Shown: positions 1 through 9,064 of the stretch, piece after piece | Layout of the letters: each line of letters starts with the position of its first letter | How positions within the stretch are numbered: the first letter of the stretch is position 1 | The notes under the pieces: generated by a model | Told to the model about the DNA's origin: nothing | Databases searched by the model: none | What the model saw: the letters and a program-made list of their open reading frames with translations, nothing else | Program-made: the position numbers and the translations under genes | NCBI GenBank assembly: GCA_003483345.1 | Contig: DMWH01000243.1 | Span: forward strand, 760-9,901 | Direction: 5' to 3' | Origin: Clostridiales bacterium | GTDB taxonomy: Bacteria; Bacillota; Clostridia; Tissierellales; Sedimentibacteraceae | DNA length: 9,142 nt

Positions 1-40
1 AAGAACGGCTCATTTTGCCCGTAAGAACAAAAGAACCGCT
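1..40. repeat. Short direct repeats at the window edge
   Basis: aagaacggct (1-10) and aagaaccgct (31-40) differ at one position and are 30 bp apart; aagaac also occurs at 23-28. On the minus strand the unit reads AGCGGTTCTT, resembling from memory a GGACGGTTCTT-type intergenic repeat of some Firmicutes. The repeat may continue beyond the window, so its extent is unknown. No gene is visible here. Confidence 0.45.
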
Positions 41-45
41 CCTCT

Positions 46-118
46 ACAATTGTCATTCTGAGAGGTCTGCCCGAAAGATTCTCATGAGATCCTTCGCTTA
101 CGCTCAGGATGACATTGT
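46..118. repeat. Imperfect 73-bp inverted repeat (MITE- or REP-like)
   Basis: The outer arms gtcattctgag (52-62) and ctcaggatgac (103-113) are complementary except for one position, which becomes a G·U pair in one transcribed strand. Flanking acaat (46-50) and attgt (114-118) extend the stem past a one-base bulge. Inside, cgaaagat (72-79) faces atccttcg (89-96), and the tip tctcatgaga (80-89) is itself palindromic. The core gtcatcctgag...cgaaggatct matches from memory a short interspersed repeat seen between genes in many bacterial genomes. No coding capacity and no transposase are present. There is no U-tract after the hairpin in the rplQ transcription direction, so it is not a standard terminator. 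Confidence 0.75.
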
Positions 119-122
119 CTTT

Positions 123-149
123 AGATCCTTCGATTTTACTCAGGATGAC
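123..149. repeat. Partial second copy of the interspersed repeat arm
   Basis: This 27-bp stretch matches 87-113 at 23 of 27 positions, with all four differences confined to the middle hexamer, so both conserved ends (agatccttcg and ctcaggatgac) are identical. The copies are in direct orientation, 36 bp apart. It begins 7 bases downstream of the rplQ stop. Its end could also pair with the left arm at 52-62, giving an alternative hairpin to the one at 46-118. Confidence 0.75.
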
Positions 150-156
150 AACTATA

Positions 157-498
157 TTATACTAATTCGATTATAGCCATTTCTGCTCCATCGCCTCTTC
201 TGGGCCCCAATTTTAGAATTCTGGTGTATCCACCGTTTCTATCTTTGTATTTAGGAGCAACTTCTTCGAATAGCTTATATACTGCATTTTTATCGTATAA
301 ATAAGCTAATGCCTGACGTCTTGCATGCAGGTCTCCTCTTTTTCCAAGAGTGATAATTCTTTCTGCGACTCTTCTTAACTCTTTGGCTCTTGTAACCGTA
401 GTTGTTATTCTGCCGTAAGTTATAAGGTCAGCAGTCATATTTCGAAGCATTGCCACTCTGTGGTCAGATTTAACCCCAAGCTTCCTGTGACTTCCCAT
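157..498 (-). CDS. rplQ: 50S ribosomal protein L17
   Basis: A 113-residue large-subunit protein near the peptide exit tunnel. It begins [20 protein letters not shown], contains [35 protein letters not shown] in consecutive conserved blocks, and ends [13 protein letters not shown] followed by a short hydrophobic end. Length is typical for the compact Gram-positive form. The ATG follows AAGGAGG. It is the last gene of the alpha block; in many Clostridia and Bacilli the ECF-transporter ATPase genes come next, but in this window it is followed by repeat-rich non-coding DNA. Confidence 0.97.
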   Translation of the reverse strand: MGSHRKLGVKSDHRVAMLRNMTADLITYGRITTTVTRAKELRRVAERIITLGKRGDLHARRQALAYLYDKNAVYKLFEEVAPKYKDRNGGYTRILKLGPRRGDGAEMAIIELV

Positions 499-516
499 TT
501 AGTCCTCCTTTTTAAG

Positions 517-1464
517 CTAATTATCGTTTTTCCTTAAAGATAATCCTAATTCCTCAAGTTTCTTCGATACCTCATCCAAAGATTTTTTCCCGAGGTTTCT
601 TACCTTCATCATGTCTTCCTCAGTCTTGTAAGTAAGCTCCTCAACAGTGTTTATTCCTGCTCTCTTCAGACAATTGTATGACCTTACCGATAAATCAAGT
701 TCCTCTATTGTCATTTCCAAAACTTTTTCTTTTTCATCTTCTTCTTTTTCAACCATAATTTCAACTTCATTAACATGTTCTGTCAATGAAATGAATAGGT
801 TGAGATGCTCATTCAATATTTTTGCACCTAATGAAACTGCTTCTTCAGGCTCTATCGTACCATTAGTCCAGACCTCAAGAGTAAGTTTGTCGAAATCCGT
901 TCTGTTTCCCACTCTTGTGTCTTCAACCGTAAAGTTTACTTTTTTTACAGGCGTATAAATTGAATCAATAGGGATAACTCCGATTGCCTGGCTATCCTTC
1001 TTGTTTCTTTCTGCTATAGCATATCCTCTTCCCTGCTCCATTTCCATTTCAATAATGAGCTCGGAGCCTTCTTCAAGTGTTGCTATATGCAGGTCTTCAT
1101 TAATAATGTCCACATCTCCGCCTGTAATTATGTCTGCCGCCGTAACCTCTTTCGGCCCTTTTGCGTCTATCAATAGCTGCACAGGTCCCGGTACATTCAT
1201 TTTAGCTGCTAAATTCTTAATATTAAGAATTATTTCTGTCACATCTTCTCTCACTCCGGGTATTGTAGAAAATTCATGCAACACTCCTTGAATGTTTATT
1301 GAAGTAACTGCTGCTCCCGGTAAAGATGAAAGAAGTATTCTCCTTAATGAATTTCCGATTGTTGTCCCGTAGCCTCTTTCCAGGGGCTCCACCACTATTT
1401 TACCGTAGGTGTTATTCTCATTCTTTTCATTTAAAGTAATATTTGGTTTTTCTATTTCTATCAT
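517..1464 (-). CDS. rpoA: DNA-directed RNA polymerase subunit alpha
   Basis: A 315-residue subunit whose dimer nucleates RNA polymerase assembly. The N-terminal domain (about residues 1-230) has [20 protein letters not shown] (26-45) and the conserved [12 protein letters not shown] segment (189-200). An acidic, lysine-rich linker follows at about 238-250. The C-terminal domain (about 255-310) carries the UP-element and activator contacts equivalent to E. coli R265, N268, C269, G296, K298 and S299: here R261, N264, C265, G292, K294 and S295. The ATG follows AAGGAGGG by 5 bases, after a 51-base gap from rpsD. The stop TAG is 18 bases before rplQ. Confidence 0.97.
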   Translation of the reverse strand: MIEIEKPNITLNEKNENNTYGKIVVEPLERGYGTTIGNSLRRILLSSLPGAAVTSINIQGVLHEFSTIPGVREDVTEIILNIKNLAAKMNVPGPVQLLIDAKGPKEVTAADIITGGDVDIINEDLHIATLEEGSELIIEMEMEQGRGYAIAERNKKDSQAIGVIPIDSIYTPVKKVNFTVEDTRVGNRTDFDKLTLEVWTNGTIEPEEAVSLGAKILNEHLNLFISLTEHVNEVEIMVEKEEDEKEKVLEMTIEELDLSVRSYNCLKRAGINTVEELTYKTEEDMMKVRNLGKKSLDEVSKKLEELGLSLRKNDN

Positions 1465-1468
1465 CCCA

Positions 1469-1498
1469 ACCCTCCTTAATTTTTTGTTTGTCGAGGGT
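1469..1498 (-). promoter_or_regulatory. Possible hairpin covering the rpoA Shine-Dalgarno
   Basis: In the rpsD-rpoA gap, ACCCTC (1493-1498) is exactly complementary to GAGGGT (1469-1474), with an 18-base A-rich loop. The downstream arm overlaps the rpoA ribosome-binding site AAGGAGGG. A 6-bp stem with a loop of this size is marginal, and CCCTC would match any strong Shine-Dalgarno by chance, so the regulatory role is only a hypothesis. Confidence 0.3.
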
Positions 1499-1515
1499 AA
1501 TCTTCTTAAACGCTA

Positions 1516-2139
1516 TTACTTGGAGTAGAACTCGACAATCATATGCTCTTCTATTGGTATTTCAATATCTTCTTTAGTTGGCTCAGCAATTATTCTTCCT
1601 GTGAAATTTTCAGGTTCAACCTGCAACCATTTAGGTGCAGTGTTTTTGTGATTTTCTGCCATAATTTTAAATTTGTCTGAATTTTGGCTCTTTTCTTTTA
1701 CTTTTATCTCGTCACCGACTTGTAATATCATTGACGGTATATCAGCCTTTTTGCCGTTTACGGTAAAATGACCGTGAACTACCAATTGTCTTGCTTCAGG
1801 TCTTGAATTTGCAAAGCCTAATCTGTAAATTACATTGTCAAATCTAAGCTCTAACAATTTCAGCAAATTATCACCTGTTTTTCCGGACATTTTTTCTGCA
1901 ATATTGTAGTATTCTTTAAATTGTCCTTCCAAAACTCCGTAATATCTTCTAACCTTTTGTTTTTCTCTTAACTGAGTACCATAGTTAGTCAGTTTCTTGT
2001 TATTTTGACCATGCTGACCGGGAGCATAATTTCTTCTTCCGATTGAGCATTTGTCGGTATAACATCTATCACCTTTTAAATATAACTTTAAACCTTCTCT
2101 TCTGCATATTCTGCAAACAGGCCCGGTATATCTTGCCAT
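1516..2139 (-). CDS. rpsD: 30S ribosomal protein S4, zinc-binding (C+) form
   Basis: A 207-residue primary 16S rRNA-binding protein that nucleates 30S body assembly and influences fidelity. The N-terminus carries four cysteines (C9, C12, C26, C31) forming a zinc site, the C+ form seen in Thermus and many Clostridia, in contrast to the cysteine-free B. subtilis S4. The S4 RNA-binding domain spans about residues 97-160, with [19 protein letters not shown] at 106-124. The ATG follows GAGGTGA. It lies between rpsK and rpoA, unlike B. subtilis where rpsD is a separate transcription unit. S4 is the autogenous regulator of alpha operons in E. coli; whether that holds here is unknown. Confidence 0.97.
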   Translation of the reverse strand: MARYTGPVCRICRREGLKLYLKGDRCYTDKCSIGRRNYAPGQHGQNNKKLTNYGTQLREKQKVRRYYGVLEGQFKEYYNIAEKMSGKTGDNLLKLLELRFDNVIYRLGFANSRPEARQLVVHGHFTVNGKKADIPSMILQVGDEIKVKEKSQNSDKFKIMAENHKNTAPKWLQVEPENFTGRIIAEPTKEDIEIPIEEHMIVEFYSK

Positions 2140-2157
2140 CTTTTCACCTCGTTTCTA

Positions 2158-2556
2158 TTATACTCTCCTGCGCTTTGGCGGTCTGCAACCATTGTGCGGT
2201 ATTGGAGTAACGTCTTTTATTAAATTTACTTCAAGTCCGGCTGCCTGCAGTGAACGAATCGCTGCTTCTCTTCCTGAGCCCGGTCCTTTAACATATACCT
2301 CTACTGTTTTCAATCCATGCTCCATAGCTTTTTTTGCTGCTTCTTCAGCAACCATGCTTGCCGCATATGGTGTAGATTTTCTTGAACCCTTAAATCCTAA
2401 TTGACCGGAACTTGCCCATGAAATTGCATTTCCCTGCAAGTCGGTAAGAGTAACAAGTGTATTGTTAAAGGTAGACTTAATATGAGCCTGGCCTTTTTCT
2501 ATATTTTTACGTTCTCTTCTTCTTACTCGAGTTGTTTTTTGTTTTTTAGCTGCCAC
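2158..2556 (-). CDS. rpsK: 30S ribosomal protein S11 (GTG start)
   Basis: A 132-residue 30S platform protein near the E site and the Shine-Dalgarno helix. Conserved blocks: [53 protein letters not shown] and the terminal [15 protein letters not shown]. The start codon is GTG, with AAGGAGGG 6 bases upstream; no ATG in frame lies nearby that would preserve the basic N-terminus. The spacing to rpsM is 15 bases and to rpsD 18 bases. The GTG start may slightly lower initiation, but the Shine-Dalgarno is strong. Confidence 0.97.
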   Translation of the reverse strand: MAAKKQKTTRVRRRERKNIEKGQAHIKSTFNNTLVTLTDLQGNAISWASSGQLGFKGSRKSTPYAASMVAEEAAKKAMEHGLKTVEVYVKGPGSGREAAIRSLQAAGLEVNLIKDVTPIPHNGCRPPKRRRV

Positions 2557-2571
2557 TTAAGTCCCTCCTTT

Positions 2572-2940
2572 TTATTTTTTAGGTTTTTTACCTGAAACTC
2601 TCTTAGGACCTTTTCTTGTTCTTGCATTATTTTTAGTATTTTGTCCTCTTACAGGCAATCCTTTTTTGTGTCTTAATCCTCGGTAGCAGTTGATTTCTTT
2701 AAGTCTTTTAATATTCAACGCTACTTCTCGTCTCGCATCTCCTTCTACGGGATGCTTATCTATTTCAGTTCTTAACTTTTGAATTTCATCTTCCGTCAAA
2801 TCCTTAACCCTTGTATCAGGGTTGATACCTGTTGCTTTTAAAATTTTGATAGAAGTTGGTCTGCCTATTCCGTAAATATATGTTAAGCCAATTTCAACTC
2901 TCTTATCTCTTGGCAAATCAACACCTGCGATTCTGGCCAT
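2572..2940 (-). CDS. rpsM: 30S ribosomal protein S13
   Basis: A 122-residue 30S head protein that contacts the P-site tRNA and forms inter-subunit bridges with L5. It starts [26 protein letters not shown], contains the [16 protein letters not shown] core near residues 85-100, and ends in the basic tRNA-contacting tail with KGPKR and KKPKK. Length is typical. The ATG follows AGGAGGT with an 8-base spacer. It is the first gene of the alpha-operon part. In E. coli S4 represses translation from the rpsM leader; the 46-base gap here is too short for me to recognise that pseudoknot. Confidence 0.97.
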   Translation of the reverse strand: MARIAGVDLPRDKRVEIGLTYIYGIGRPTSIKILKATGINPDTRVKDLTEDEIQKLRTEIDKHPVEGDARREVALNIKRLKEINCYRGLRHKKGLPVRGQNTKNNARTRKGPKRVSGKKPKK

Positions 2941-2986
2941 TAAGCTACACCTCCTACATTCGTAGTTTTAATATTTAATTTATCCA

Positions 2987-3112
<126 letters not shown>

Positions 3113-3331
3113 TTACTTTTTCCTCCATGTTATTCTTCCTCTTGTTAAATCATATGGTGATAATTCAACAGCTACTGTGTCTCCCGGAAGAATCTTGATG
3201 TAGTTCATCCTCAGTTTTCCAGAAATATGCGCTAAAATCTGGTGTCCGTTCTGAAGCTCTACTATGAACATTGCATTTGGAAGTGCTTCTAAGACTTTAC
3301 CTTCGACTTCTATTACATCTTTCTTGGACAT
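3113..3331 (-). CDS. infA: Translation initiation factor IF-1
   Basis: A 72-residue single S1-like OB-fold protein that binds the 30S A site during initiation and helps IF-2 and IF-3. Signatures visible are [58 protein letters not shown] and a basic tail. Length is exactly that of typical IF-1. GGAGGTT in the 3' end of the KOW gene precedes the ATG, only 3 bases after the upstream stop, so the two are probably translated in tandem. Its TAA stop is part of the rpmJ Shine-Dalgarno region. The location next to rpmJ and rpsM is the usual one in Gram-positives. Confidence 0.97.
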   Translation of the reverse strand: MSKKDVIEVEGKVLEALPNAMFIVELQNGHQILAHISGKLRMNYIKILPGDTVAVELSPYDLTRGRITWRKK

Positions 3332-3334
3332 TGA

Positions 3335-3628
3335 TCACTCAACCTCCATTTCTTTTGATACATACGGCTCTAATAATTTTTTTACATATGCATCGTTTAG
3401 ATTTTCATTTCTCTGTAATTTTTCTGCAAATTCTGTCAATACTGTTTTATAAATCATTAAATGCTTCACTTTCTTCTTTTTAGGGTTATTTAATTTTCTT
3501 AAATCCCCGTCACATACCAACACAAATTGCTCATCAACAACCTCGCATATAAGGAATATTCTTCCCTTATCTCTGCCTGCTTTTGATTTAACTATTTGAC
3601 CGATTTTCAAATCTGTTGTCTCTTCCAT
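3335..3628 (-). CDS. KOW-domain RNA-binding protein, L14e-like
   Basis: A 97-residue small basic protein. The N-terminal half (about residues 7-45) reads as a KOW/SH3-like barrel: IGQIVKSKAGRDKGRIFLI with the conserved Gly18, Asp20 and Gly22, then FVLVCDGDLRKLNNPKKKKVKHL. This resembles bacterial proteins grouped with archaeal/eukaryotic ribosomal L14e/L6e/L27e. Residues 62-97 look helical and charged, with no motif I recognise. It is located between map and infA, where low-GC Gram-positives often carry such a gene (ybzG in B. subtilis, from memory). The ATG follows AGAGGTGG, which overlaps the map stop, and the TGA is 3 bases before infA. RNA or ribosome binding is inferred from fold and context; its exact function is not established. 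Confidence 0.88.
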   Translation of the reverse strand: MEETTDLKIGQIVKSKAGRDKGRIFLICEVVDEQFVLVCDGDLRKLNNPKKKKVKHLMIYKTVLTEFAEKLQRNENLNDAYVKKLLEPYVSKEMEVE

Positions 3629-3638
3629 TAGCCCACCT

Positions 3639-4385
3639 CTACAACACGGTCAGCAATTCCGGCTCTCCGTCTGTTATTGCAACTGTATGCTCGTAATGAG
3701 CGGATGGTTTGCCGTCAACAGTGACCACTGTCCAGTTGTTTTCCAAAACCTTAACATTGTATGCTCCTGCATTTATCATAGGCTCAATAGCAAGGACCAT
3801 TCCTTCCTGCAGCCGCGGACCTTTATTAGGTTTTCCGAAGTTAGGTACTTGCGGTGCTTCATGCATATTTTTCCCTACTCCGTGCCCAACATAATCTCTT
3901 ACTACCGATAAACCCTGTGACTCTGCATAAGCTTGGATTGCGTGTGATATATCAGACAAACGGTATGGACTTCGTGCATATTTTATGCCTTCATAAAAGC
4001 ACTGTCTTGTTGCTTCGACTAAATGCCTTTTTTCTTCATCCACTTCCCCCACTAAAAATGTCTTTGCACTGTCACCCACATATCCTTCAAATGTTGCACC
4101 TATATCTATACTTACTATATCTCCTTCCCTTAACTCCCTTTCTGAAGGGAATCCATGCACTACTTCTTCATTAACAGAAGCGCATATGGAAAAGGGAAAT
4201 CCGTTATAACCTTTAAATGTAGGTATGGCATTTTTAGATTTTAAGAAATCCTCAACCAACCGGTCAAGCTCTTTGGTGGTAACACCGGGTTTAATATGCC
4301 TTCTCACCAATTCGAGAGACTGTGCTACCAAACGTCCGGCCTTTTTCATTATTTCAATTTCTCTTCTTGTTTTGAGAATAATCAT
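3639..4385 (-). CDS. map: Methionine aminopeptidase, type I
   Basis: A 248-residue metallopeptidase that removes the initiator methionine from nascent proteins. The pita-bread fold signature residues are all present: metal ligands D94 (SIDIG), D105 (GYVGDSAKTF), H168 (YVGHGVG), E201 (AIEP) and E232 (HYEHT), plus the substrate-contacting H77 in EEVVHG. There is no N-terminal zinc-finger or SH3-binding extension, so this is the minimal bacterial type Ia form. The ATG starts one base after the adk stop, with GAGGAAA inside the adk 3' end serving as ribosome-binding site. The stop TAG lies 10 bases before the KOW gene. Confidence 0.97.
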   Translation of the reverse strand: MIILKTRREIEIMKKAGRLVAQSLELVRRHIKPGVTTKELDRLVEDFLKSKNAIPTFKGYNGFPFSICASVNEEVVHGFPSERELREGDIVSIDIGATFEGYVGDSAKTFLVGEVDEEKRHLVEATRQCFYEGIKYARSPYRLSDISHAIQAYAESQGLSVVRDYVGHGVGKNMHEAPQVPNFGKPNKGPRLQEGMVLAIEPMINAGAYNVKVLENNWTVVTVDGKPSAHYEHTVAITDGEPELLTVL

Positions 4386-4386
4386 A

Positions 4387-6314
<1,928 letters not shown>

Positions 6315-6755
6315 CTAAATCACCTCAGCTTTACCGCCGGCAGCTTCAATCTTTTCTACGGCTGACTTGCTGAATTTGTGAGCCTTTACTGTAAGCTTCT
6401 TTTCAAGTTCACCGTTTCCAAGTATTTTAACTCCGTCCAGTTGTTTTTTTAGTAATCCCTCTGATTTAAGAATTTCGGGAGTAATTTCTGCACCATCTTC
6501 AAATTGATTCAAAACTTCGACATTCAACTCAGCATACTGTGTTCCAAAAATGTTTGTAAATCCTCTCTTTGGAAGTCTCCTATAAAGAGGCATATTTCCA
6601 CCCTCGAATCCCGGTCTTGTACCTCCGCCTGAACGAGAGCCTTGACCATTCATACCTCTGCCTGAAGTTTTTCCTTGTCCTGTGGCTGTACCTCTTCCTA
6701 ATCTCTTTCTCTTTTTAACACTGCCGGGATTAGGTTTTAACTCATGAAGTTTCAT
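6315..6755 (-). CDS. rplO: 50S ribosomal protein L15
   Basis: A 146-residue large-subunit assembly protein. It has the typical flexible Gly/Arg-rich N-terminal extension that threads into 23S rRNA (residues 19-50, including GKTSGRG and [13 protein letters not shown]), then [14 protein letters not shown] and a globular C-terminal domain. The start is ATG 6755, giving [12 protein letters not shown], the standard L15 beginning; AAGGAGGT lies 7 bases upstream. A frame extension of nine codons to an ATG at 6782 would overlap the end of rpmD and lacks family support. The TAG stop directly abuts the secY start. Confidence 0.97.
   Translation of the reverse strand: MKLHELKPNPGSVKKRKRLGRGTATGQGKTSGRGMNGQGSRSGGGTRPGFEGGNMPLYRRLPKRGFTNIFGTQYAELNVEVLNQFEDGAEITPEILKSEGLLKKQLDGVKILGNGELEKKLTVKAHKFSKSAVEKIEAAGGKAEVI
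6320..6326 (-). promoter_or_regulatory. Shine-Dalgarno of secY inside the last codons of rplO
   Basis: GAGGTGA on the minus strand, 5 bases before TTG 6314. It is formed by the final codons of rplO (Glu-Val-Ile), so a ribosome terminating on rplO sits over the secY initiation site. Translational coupling is inferred. Confidence 0.7.
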
Positions 6756-6762
6756 ATTTAAC

Positions 6763-6770
6763 ACCTCCTT
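6763..6770 (-). promoter_or_regulatory. Shine-Dalgarno of rplO that decides its start
   Basis: A full AAGGAGGT on the minus strand, 7 bases before ATG 6755. It lies inside the nine-codon extension that a start at 6782 would create, so it supports the shorter L15. Confidence 0.8.
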
Positions 6771-6774
6771 GTAG

Positions 6775-6951
6775 TTATTCAATAACCTCTACCATAAAGT
6801 CAACCTTTTTGATCATTCCTCTGATTTGAGGAGTATCTTCTTTTTCAACTACATGGCCTATTTTTCTCAAACCTAGAGCTTTCATATTTTTTATCTGATT
6901 CGGTGTTCTTCCGATTAAGCTTTTGATTTGTTTAATTTTAATCGTTGCCAT
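6775..6951 (-). CDS. rpmD: 50S ribosomal protein L30
   Basis: A short intact gene of 58 codons plus TAA. The translation starts [20 protein letters not shown] and continues with [23 protein letters not shown], which are the conserved blocks of bacterial L30, a peripheral 23S rRNA-binding protein. The length is normal (about 58-60 aa). The ATG is preceded by GAGGTG with a 5-base spacer, immediately after the rpsE stop. It holds its standard position between S5 and L15, 19 bases upstream of rplO. Confidence 0.96.
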   Translation of the reverse strand: MATIKIKQIKSLIGRTPNQIKNMKALGLRKIGHVVEKEDTPQIRGMIKKVDFMVEVIE

Positions 6952-6962
6952 TATCTCACCTC

Positions 6963-7472
6963 TTAACCTAAAATTTCTTCAACTGATTTCCCTCTGACTT
7001 TTGCAACTTGTTCAGAGTTCTTTAGAGATTTTAAGGCTTCCATCGTTGCATTAACTACATTTCTCGGATTATTTGAACCCAATGATTTAGTTCTGATATC
7101 TCTAACGCCTGCAAGTTCCATCACTGCACGAACCGGTCCTCCGGCGATTATTCCCGTACCTTCTTTTGCCGGTTTAATAAGAACTCTGCCTGCACCATAT
7201 CTGCCAATTATCTCGTGTGGCACTGTAGTTTCTTTCAGTGGCACTTTAATCATATTCTTTTTAGCATCTTGGATTGCTTTTCTTATGGCATCCGGAATTT
7301 CAACAGCTTTTGCCATTCCTATTCCGACATGACCATTTTCATCACCGACAACAACCAATACGCTGAAACGGAAGTTCCTACCACCCTTTACAACTTTAGT
7401 AACACGGTTGATGCTGATAACTTTTTCTTTCACATCCAATTGGCTTGCATCTATACGTCCACGTTGCTCCAT
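6963..7472 (-). CDS. rpsE: 30S ribosomal protein S5
   Basis: A 169-residue small-subunit protein with roles in decoding fidelity and mRNA unwinding at the entry site. The N-terminal double-stranded-RNA-binding-like domain (about residues 14-80) contains [16 protein letters not shown] and [10 protein letters not shown]; the C-terminal domain includes [22 protein letters not shown]. The loop around residues 22-32, where spectinomycin-resistance changes are known in other bacteria, reads as the ordinary form. The ATG follows GGAGGT by 5 bases. The stop lies 11 bases before rpmD. Confidence 0.97.
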   Translation of the reverse strand: MEQRGRIDASQLDVKEKVISINRVTKVVKGGRNFRFSVLVVVGDENGHVGIGMAKAVEIPDAIRKAIQDAKKNMIKVPLKETTVPHEIIGRYGAGRVLIKPAKEGTGIIAGGPVRAVMELAGVRDIRTKSLGSNNPRNVVNATMEALKSLKNSEQVAKVRGKSVEEILG

Positions 7473-7487
7473 GACTAACCTCCTTAT

Positions 7488-7856
7488 TTAAAATTCAAGT
7501 CCGCTTTCTCTCGCTCCTTCAGCAAGAAGTTTAACTCTTCCGTGATATAAATAACCGCCTCTGTCAAAAACTACAGTATTTATATCTTTTTCTTTCGCTC
7601 TTTCTCCTACCGTTTTGCCGACTAATTTTGCTGCTTCTTGTTTTGTCAGCTCAGCTACCTTTTCTCTTAACTCTTTATCCTGAGTTGAAGCACTGACCAA
7701 TGTTGTACCGGTAGCATCATCAATTACTTGAGCGTATATGTGCTTAGAACTTTTAAATATATTTAATCTCGGTCTTTCAGGAGTACCTGTGATTTTATTT
7801 CTTATTCTATTATGTCTTTCCATTCTCTTTTGATTTTTATCAACTTTTTTAAGCAA
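7488..7856 (-). CDS. rplR: 50S ribosomal protein L18 (TTG start proposed)
   Basis: A 122-residue large-subunit protein that, with L5 and L25-type proteins, binds 5S rRNA. Recognised by [20 protein letters not shown] in the middle and by [14 protein letters not shown] plus ARESGLEF at the end. I place the start at TTG 7856. The longer in-frame option, GTG at 7865, has its first base as the last base of the Shine-Dalgarno AAGGAG (7865-7870) and so cannot use it, whereas the TTG lies 8 bases downstream. The resulting N-terminus, [15 protein letters not shown], also matches the usual L18 start. The longer version would be 125 aa. The gap to rpsE is 15 bases. Confidence 0.94.
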   Translation of the reverse strand: MLKKVDKNQKRMERHNRIRNKITGTPERPRLNIFKSSKHIYAQVIDDATGTTLVSASTQDKELREKVAELTKQEAAKLVGKTVGERAKEKDINTVVFDRGGYLYHGRVKLLAEGARESGLEF

Positions 7857-7864
7857 TACACTCA

Positions 7865-7870
7865 CTCCTT
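7865..7870 (-). promoter_or_regulatory. Shine-Dalgarno of rplR that decides its start
   Basis: AAGGAG on the minus strand. It ends 8 bases before TTG 7856 and overlaps GTG 7865, so it supports the TTG and argues against the GTG. It lies in the 20-base gap after the rplF stop. Confidence 0.75.
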
Positions 7871-7876
7871 TCTTTA

Positions 7877-8416
7877 CTAATTACCGGTCTTTCCGGCCTT
7901 GCGTCTAACAACCTCGTCAATGTACTTAATTCCTTTACCCTTGTAAGGTTCAGGTCTTCTCCAATCTCTGATTATAGCCGCATAGTTTCCTACTTGTTGC
8001 TTATCTATACCTTTAACAATAATTTTGTTTGTACCATCGACTTCTGTTTCAATACCTTTCGGGTCTTCCATTTCTACGGGATGGGAGAGCCCTAAATTTA
8101 AAACTAATTTTTTTCCTTGTTTTTGTGCTCTGTATCCAACACCAACAATTTCAAGAGTTTTTTGGTATCCTTCCGTAACACCTGTAACCATGTTGTTGAT
8201 AAGCGTCCTTGTAAGTCCGTGGAGTGATCTGTATTCTTTTTCATCAGATTCCCTTGAAACTATAATTTGATTTCCTACAACTTCTATGTTAATAATCTTT
8301 GGCAGCTGTTGTTCAAGCTGACCTTTTGGACCTTTAACAAGGGCGAAGTTATTTTCATCAATTTTAACTTCAACATTTGCAGGTATATTTACAGGCTTTA
8401 AACCTATTCTTGACAT
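7877..8416 (-). CDS. rplF: 50S ribosomal protein L6
   Basis: A 179-residue large-subunit protein that contacts 23S rRNA near the sarcin-ricin loop and the factor-binding region. It begins MSRIGLKP, has the usual two tandem L6 folds (roughly residues 11-82 and 90-164), and carries the L6 signature [11 protein letters not shown] near the C-terminus before a basic tail. Length is normal for the family. The ATG follows AGGAGGT with a 6-base spacer. The stop is TAG, 20 bases before the proposed rplR start. No residue looks unusual. Confidence 0.97.
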   Translation of the reverse strand: MSRIGLKPVNIPANVEVKIDENNFALVKGPKGQLEQQLPKIINIEVVGNQIIVSRESDEKEYRSLHGLTRTLINNMVTGVTEGYQKTLEIVGVGYRAQKQGKKLVLNLGLSHPVEMEDPKGIETEVDGTNKIIVKGIDKQQVGNYAAIIRDWRRPEPYKGKGIKYIDEVVRRKAGKTGN

Positions 8417-8440
8417 ATCGGCACCTCCTATTCGTTATAA

Positions 8441-8839
8441 TTACCATACGTAGCAGATTACTTCTCCGCCAACTCCCTGTTTTCTTGCTTTTTTATCAGT
8501 TACGATTCCCTTTGACGTAGAAATTATAGCTATACCTAAGCCGCCTAAGACTTTTGGTGTATCTTCTTTTCCAACATAAACTCTAAGTCCCGGCTTGGAA
8601 ATCCTCTTTATGCCGGTTATTACTCTTTCTTTATTTTGCTGGTATTTAAGCTCAATTCTTATAATACCTTGTTTTCCGTCATCTATAACATCAAAGCCTT
8701 TAATATATCCTTCTTCCAATAAGATATTAGCTATTTCCTTCTTAATCTTTGAAGCCGGTATATCAACAAATTCGTGTTTTGCATGATTAGCATTTCTTAT
8801 TCTTGTTAGCATATCTGCGATAGGATCTGTCATTACCAT
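8441..8839 (-). CDS. rpsH: 30S ribosomal protein S8
   Basis: A 132-residue 16S rRNA-binding protein of the 30S platform. It is recognised by the N-terminus [17 protein letters not shown], the segment [13 protein letters not shown] near residue 110, and the terminal [11 protein letters not shown]. Two in-frame ATGs are possible (M1 and M3). M1 is chosen because AAGGAGGT lies 7 bases upstream of it, whereas M3 would be 13 bases away. In E. coli S8 represses translation of the spc mRNA at the rplE start; that region is outside this window, so the control cannot be checked here. It lies between rpsN and rplF with a 24-base gap to the latter. Confidence 0.97.
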   Translation of the reverse strand: MVMTDPIADMLTRIRNANHAKHEFVDIPASKIKKEIANILLEEGYIKGFDVIDDGKQGIIRIELKYQQNKERVITGIKRISKPGLRVYVGKEDTPKVLGGLGIAIISTSKGIVTDKKARKQGVGGEVICYVW

Positions 8840-8866
8840 GTAAGTAACCTCCTTTTCTTAAAAATT

Positions 8867-9052
8867 TTACCAACTGGCTTTTTTAACTCCGGGTATCTGA
8901 CCTTTGTAAGCTAATTCTCTAAAGCATATACGGCATATACCATATTTTCTTAAATAAGCATGAGGTCTTCCGCAAATTTTGCATCTTGTATATTCTCTGG
9001 TTGAGAACTTTTGTTTTCTCTTTTGTTTTATTTTAAGAGATGTTTTTGCCAT
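8867..9052 (-). CDS. rpsN: 30S ribosomal protein S14, zinc-binding type (S14Z)
   Basis: A 61-residue small-subunit protein of the 30S head, of the short zinc form typical of Gram-positives (about 61 aa, against about 100 for the zinc-free form). A CxxC...CxxC zinc ribbon is visible at C24, C27, C40 and C43, and the C-terminus [11 protein letters not shown] is the family signature. The ATG start is preceded by GGGAGG at good spacing, placed directly after the rplE stop. The gap to rpsH is 27 bases. In B. subtilis the zinc-free S14 paralogue is encoded elsewhere and induced when zinc is scarce; nothing of that kind is in this window. Confidence 0.97.
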   Translation of the reverse strand: MAKTSLKIKQKRKQKFSTREYTRCKICGRPHAYLRKYGICRICFRELAYKGQIPGVKKASW

Positions 9053-9064
9053 TTCAATCCTCCC

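Noticed and set aside
46..118. The inverted repeat as a classical Rho-independent terminator for the operon
   Set aside because: In the transcription direction the hairpin is followed by AATTGTAGAGG and not a U-run, and its stem is long and imperfect with large internal loops.
1..156. A CRISPR array suggested by repeated units
   Set aside because: Only two imperfect copies, one of them part of an inverted repeat, with no regular spacer pattern and no cas genes nearby.
647..1291. Two plus-strand frames antisense to rpoA
   Set aside because: Serine-rich shadow translations of the rpoA complement with no supporting signals.
2941..2986. A possible S4-responsive leader before rpsM, including the small stem CTAC/GTAG at 2954-2965
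   Set aside because: The stem is only 4 bp, touches only the first two bases of the Shine-Dalgarno, and nothing resembling the E. coli alpha pseudoknot was recognisable by eye.
3854..4174. A 106-codon plus-strand frame antisense to map
   Set aside because: Leucine- and histidine-rich translation with no family features, entirely within the conserved map gene on the other strand.
6756..6782. A nine-codon N-terminal extension of rplO
   Set aside because: It overlaps the end and stop of rpmD, contains the real Shine-Dalgarno of rplO, and is absent from the usual L15 N-terminus.
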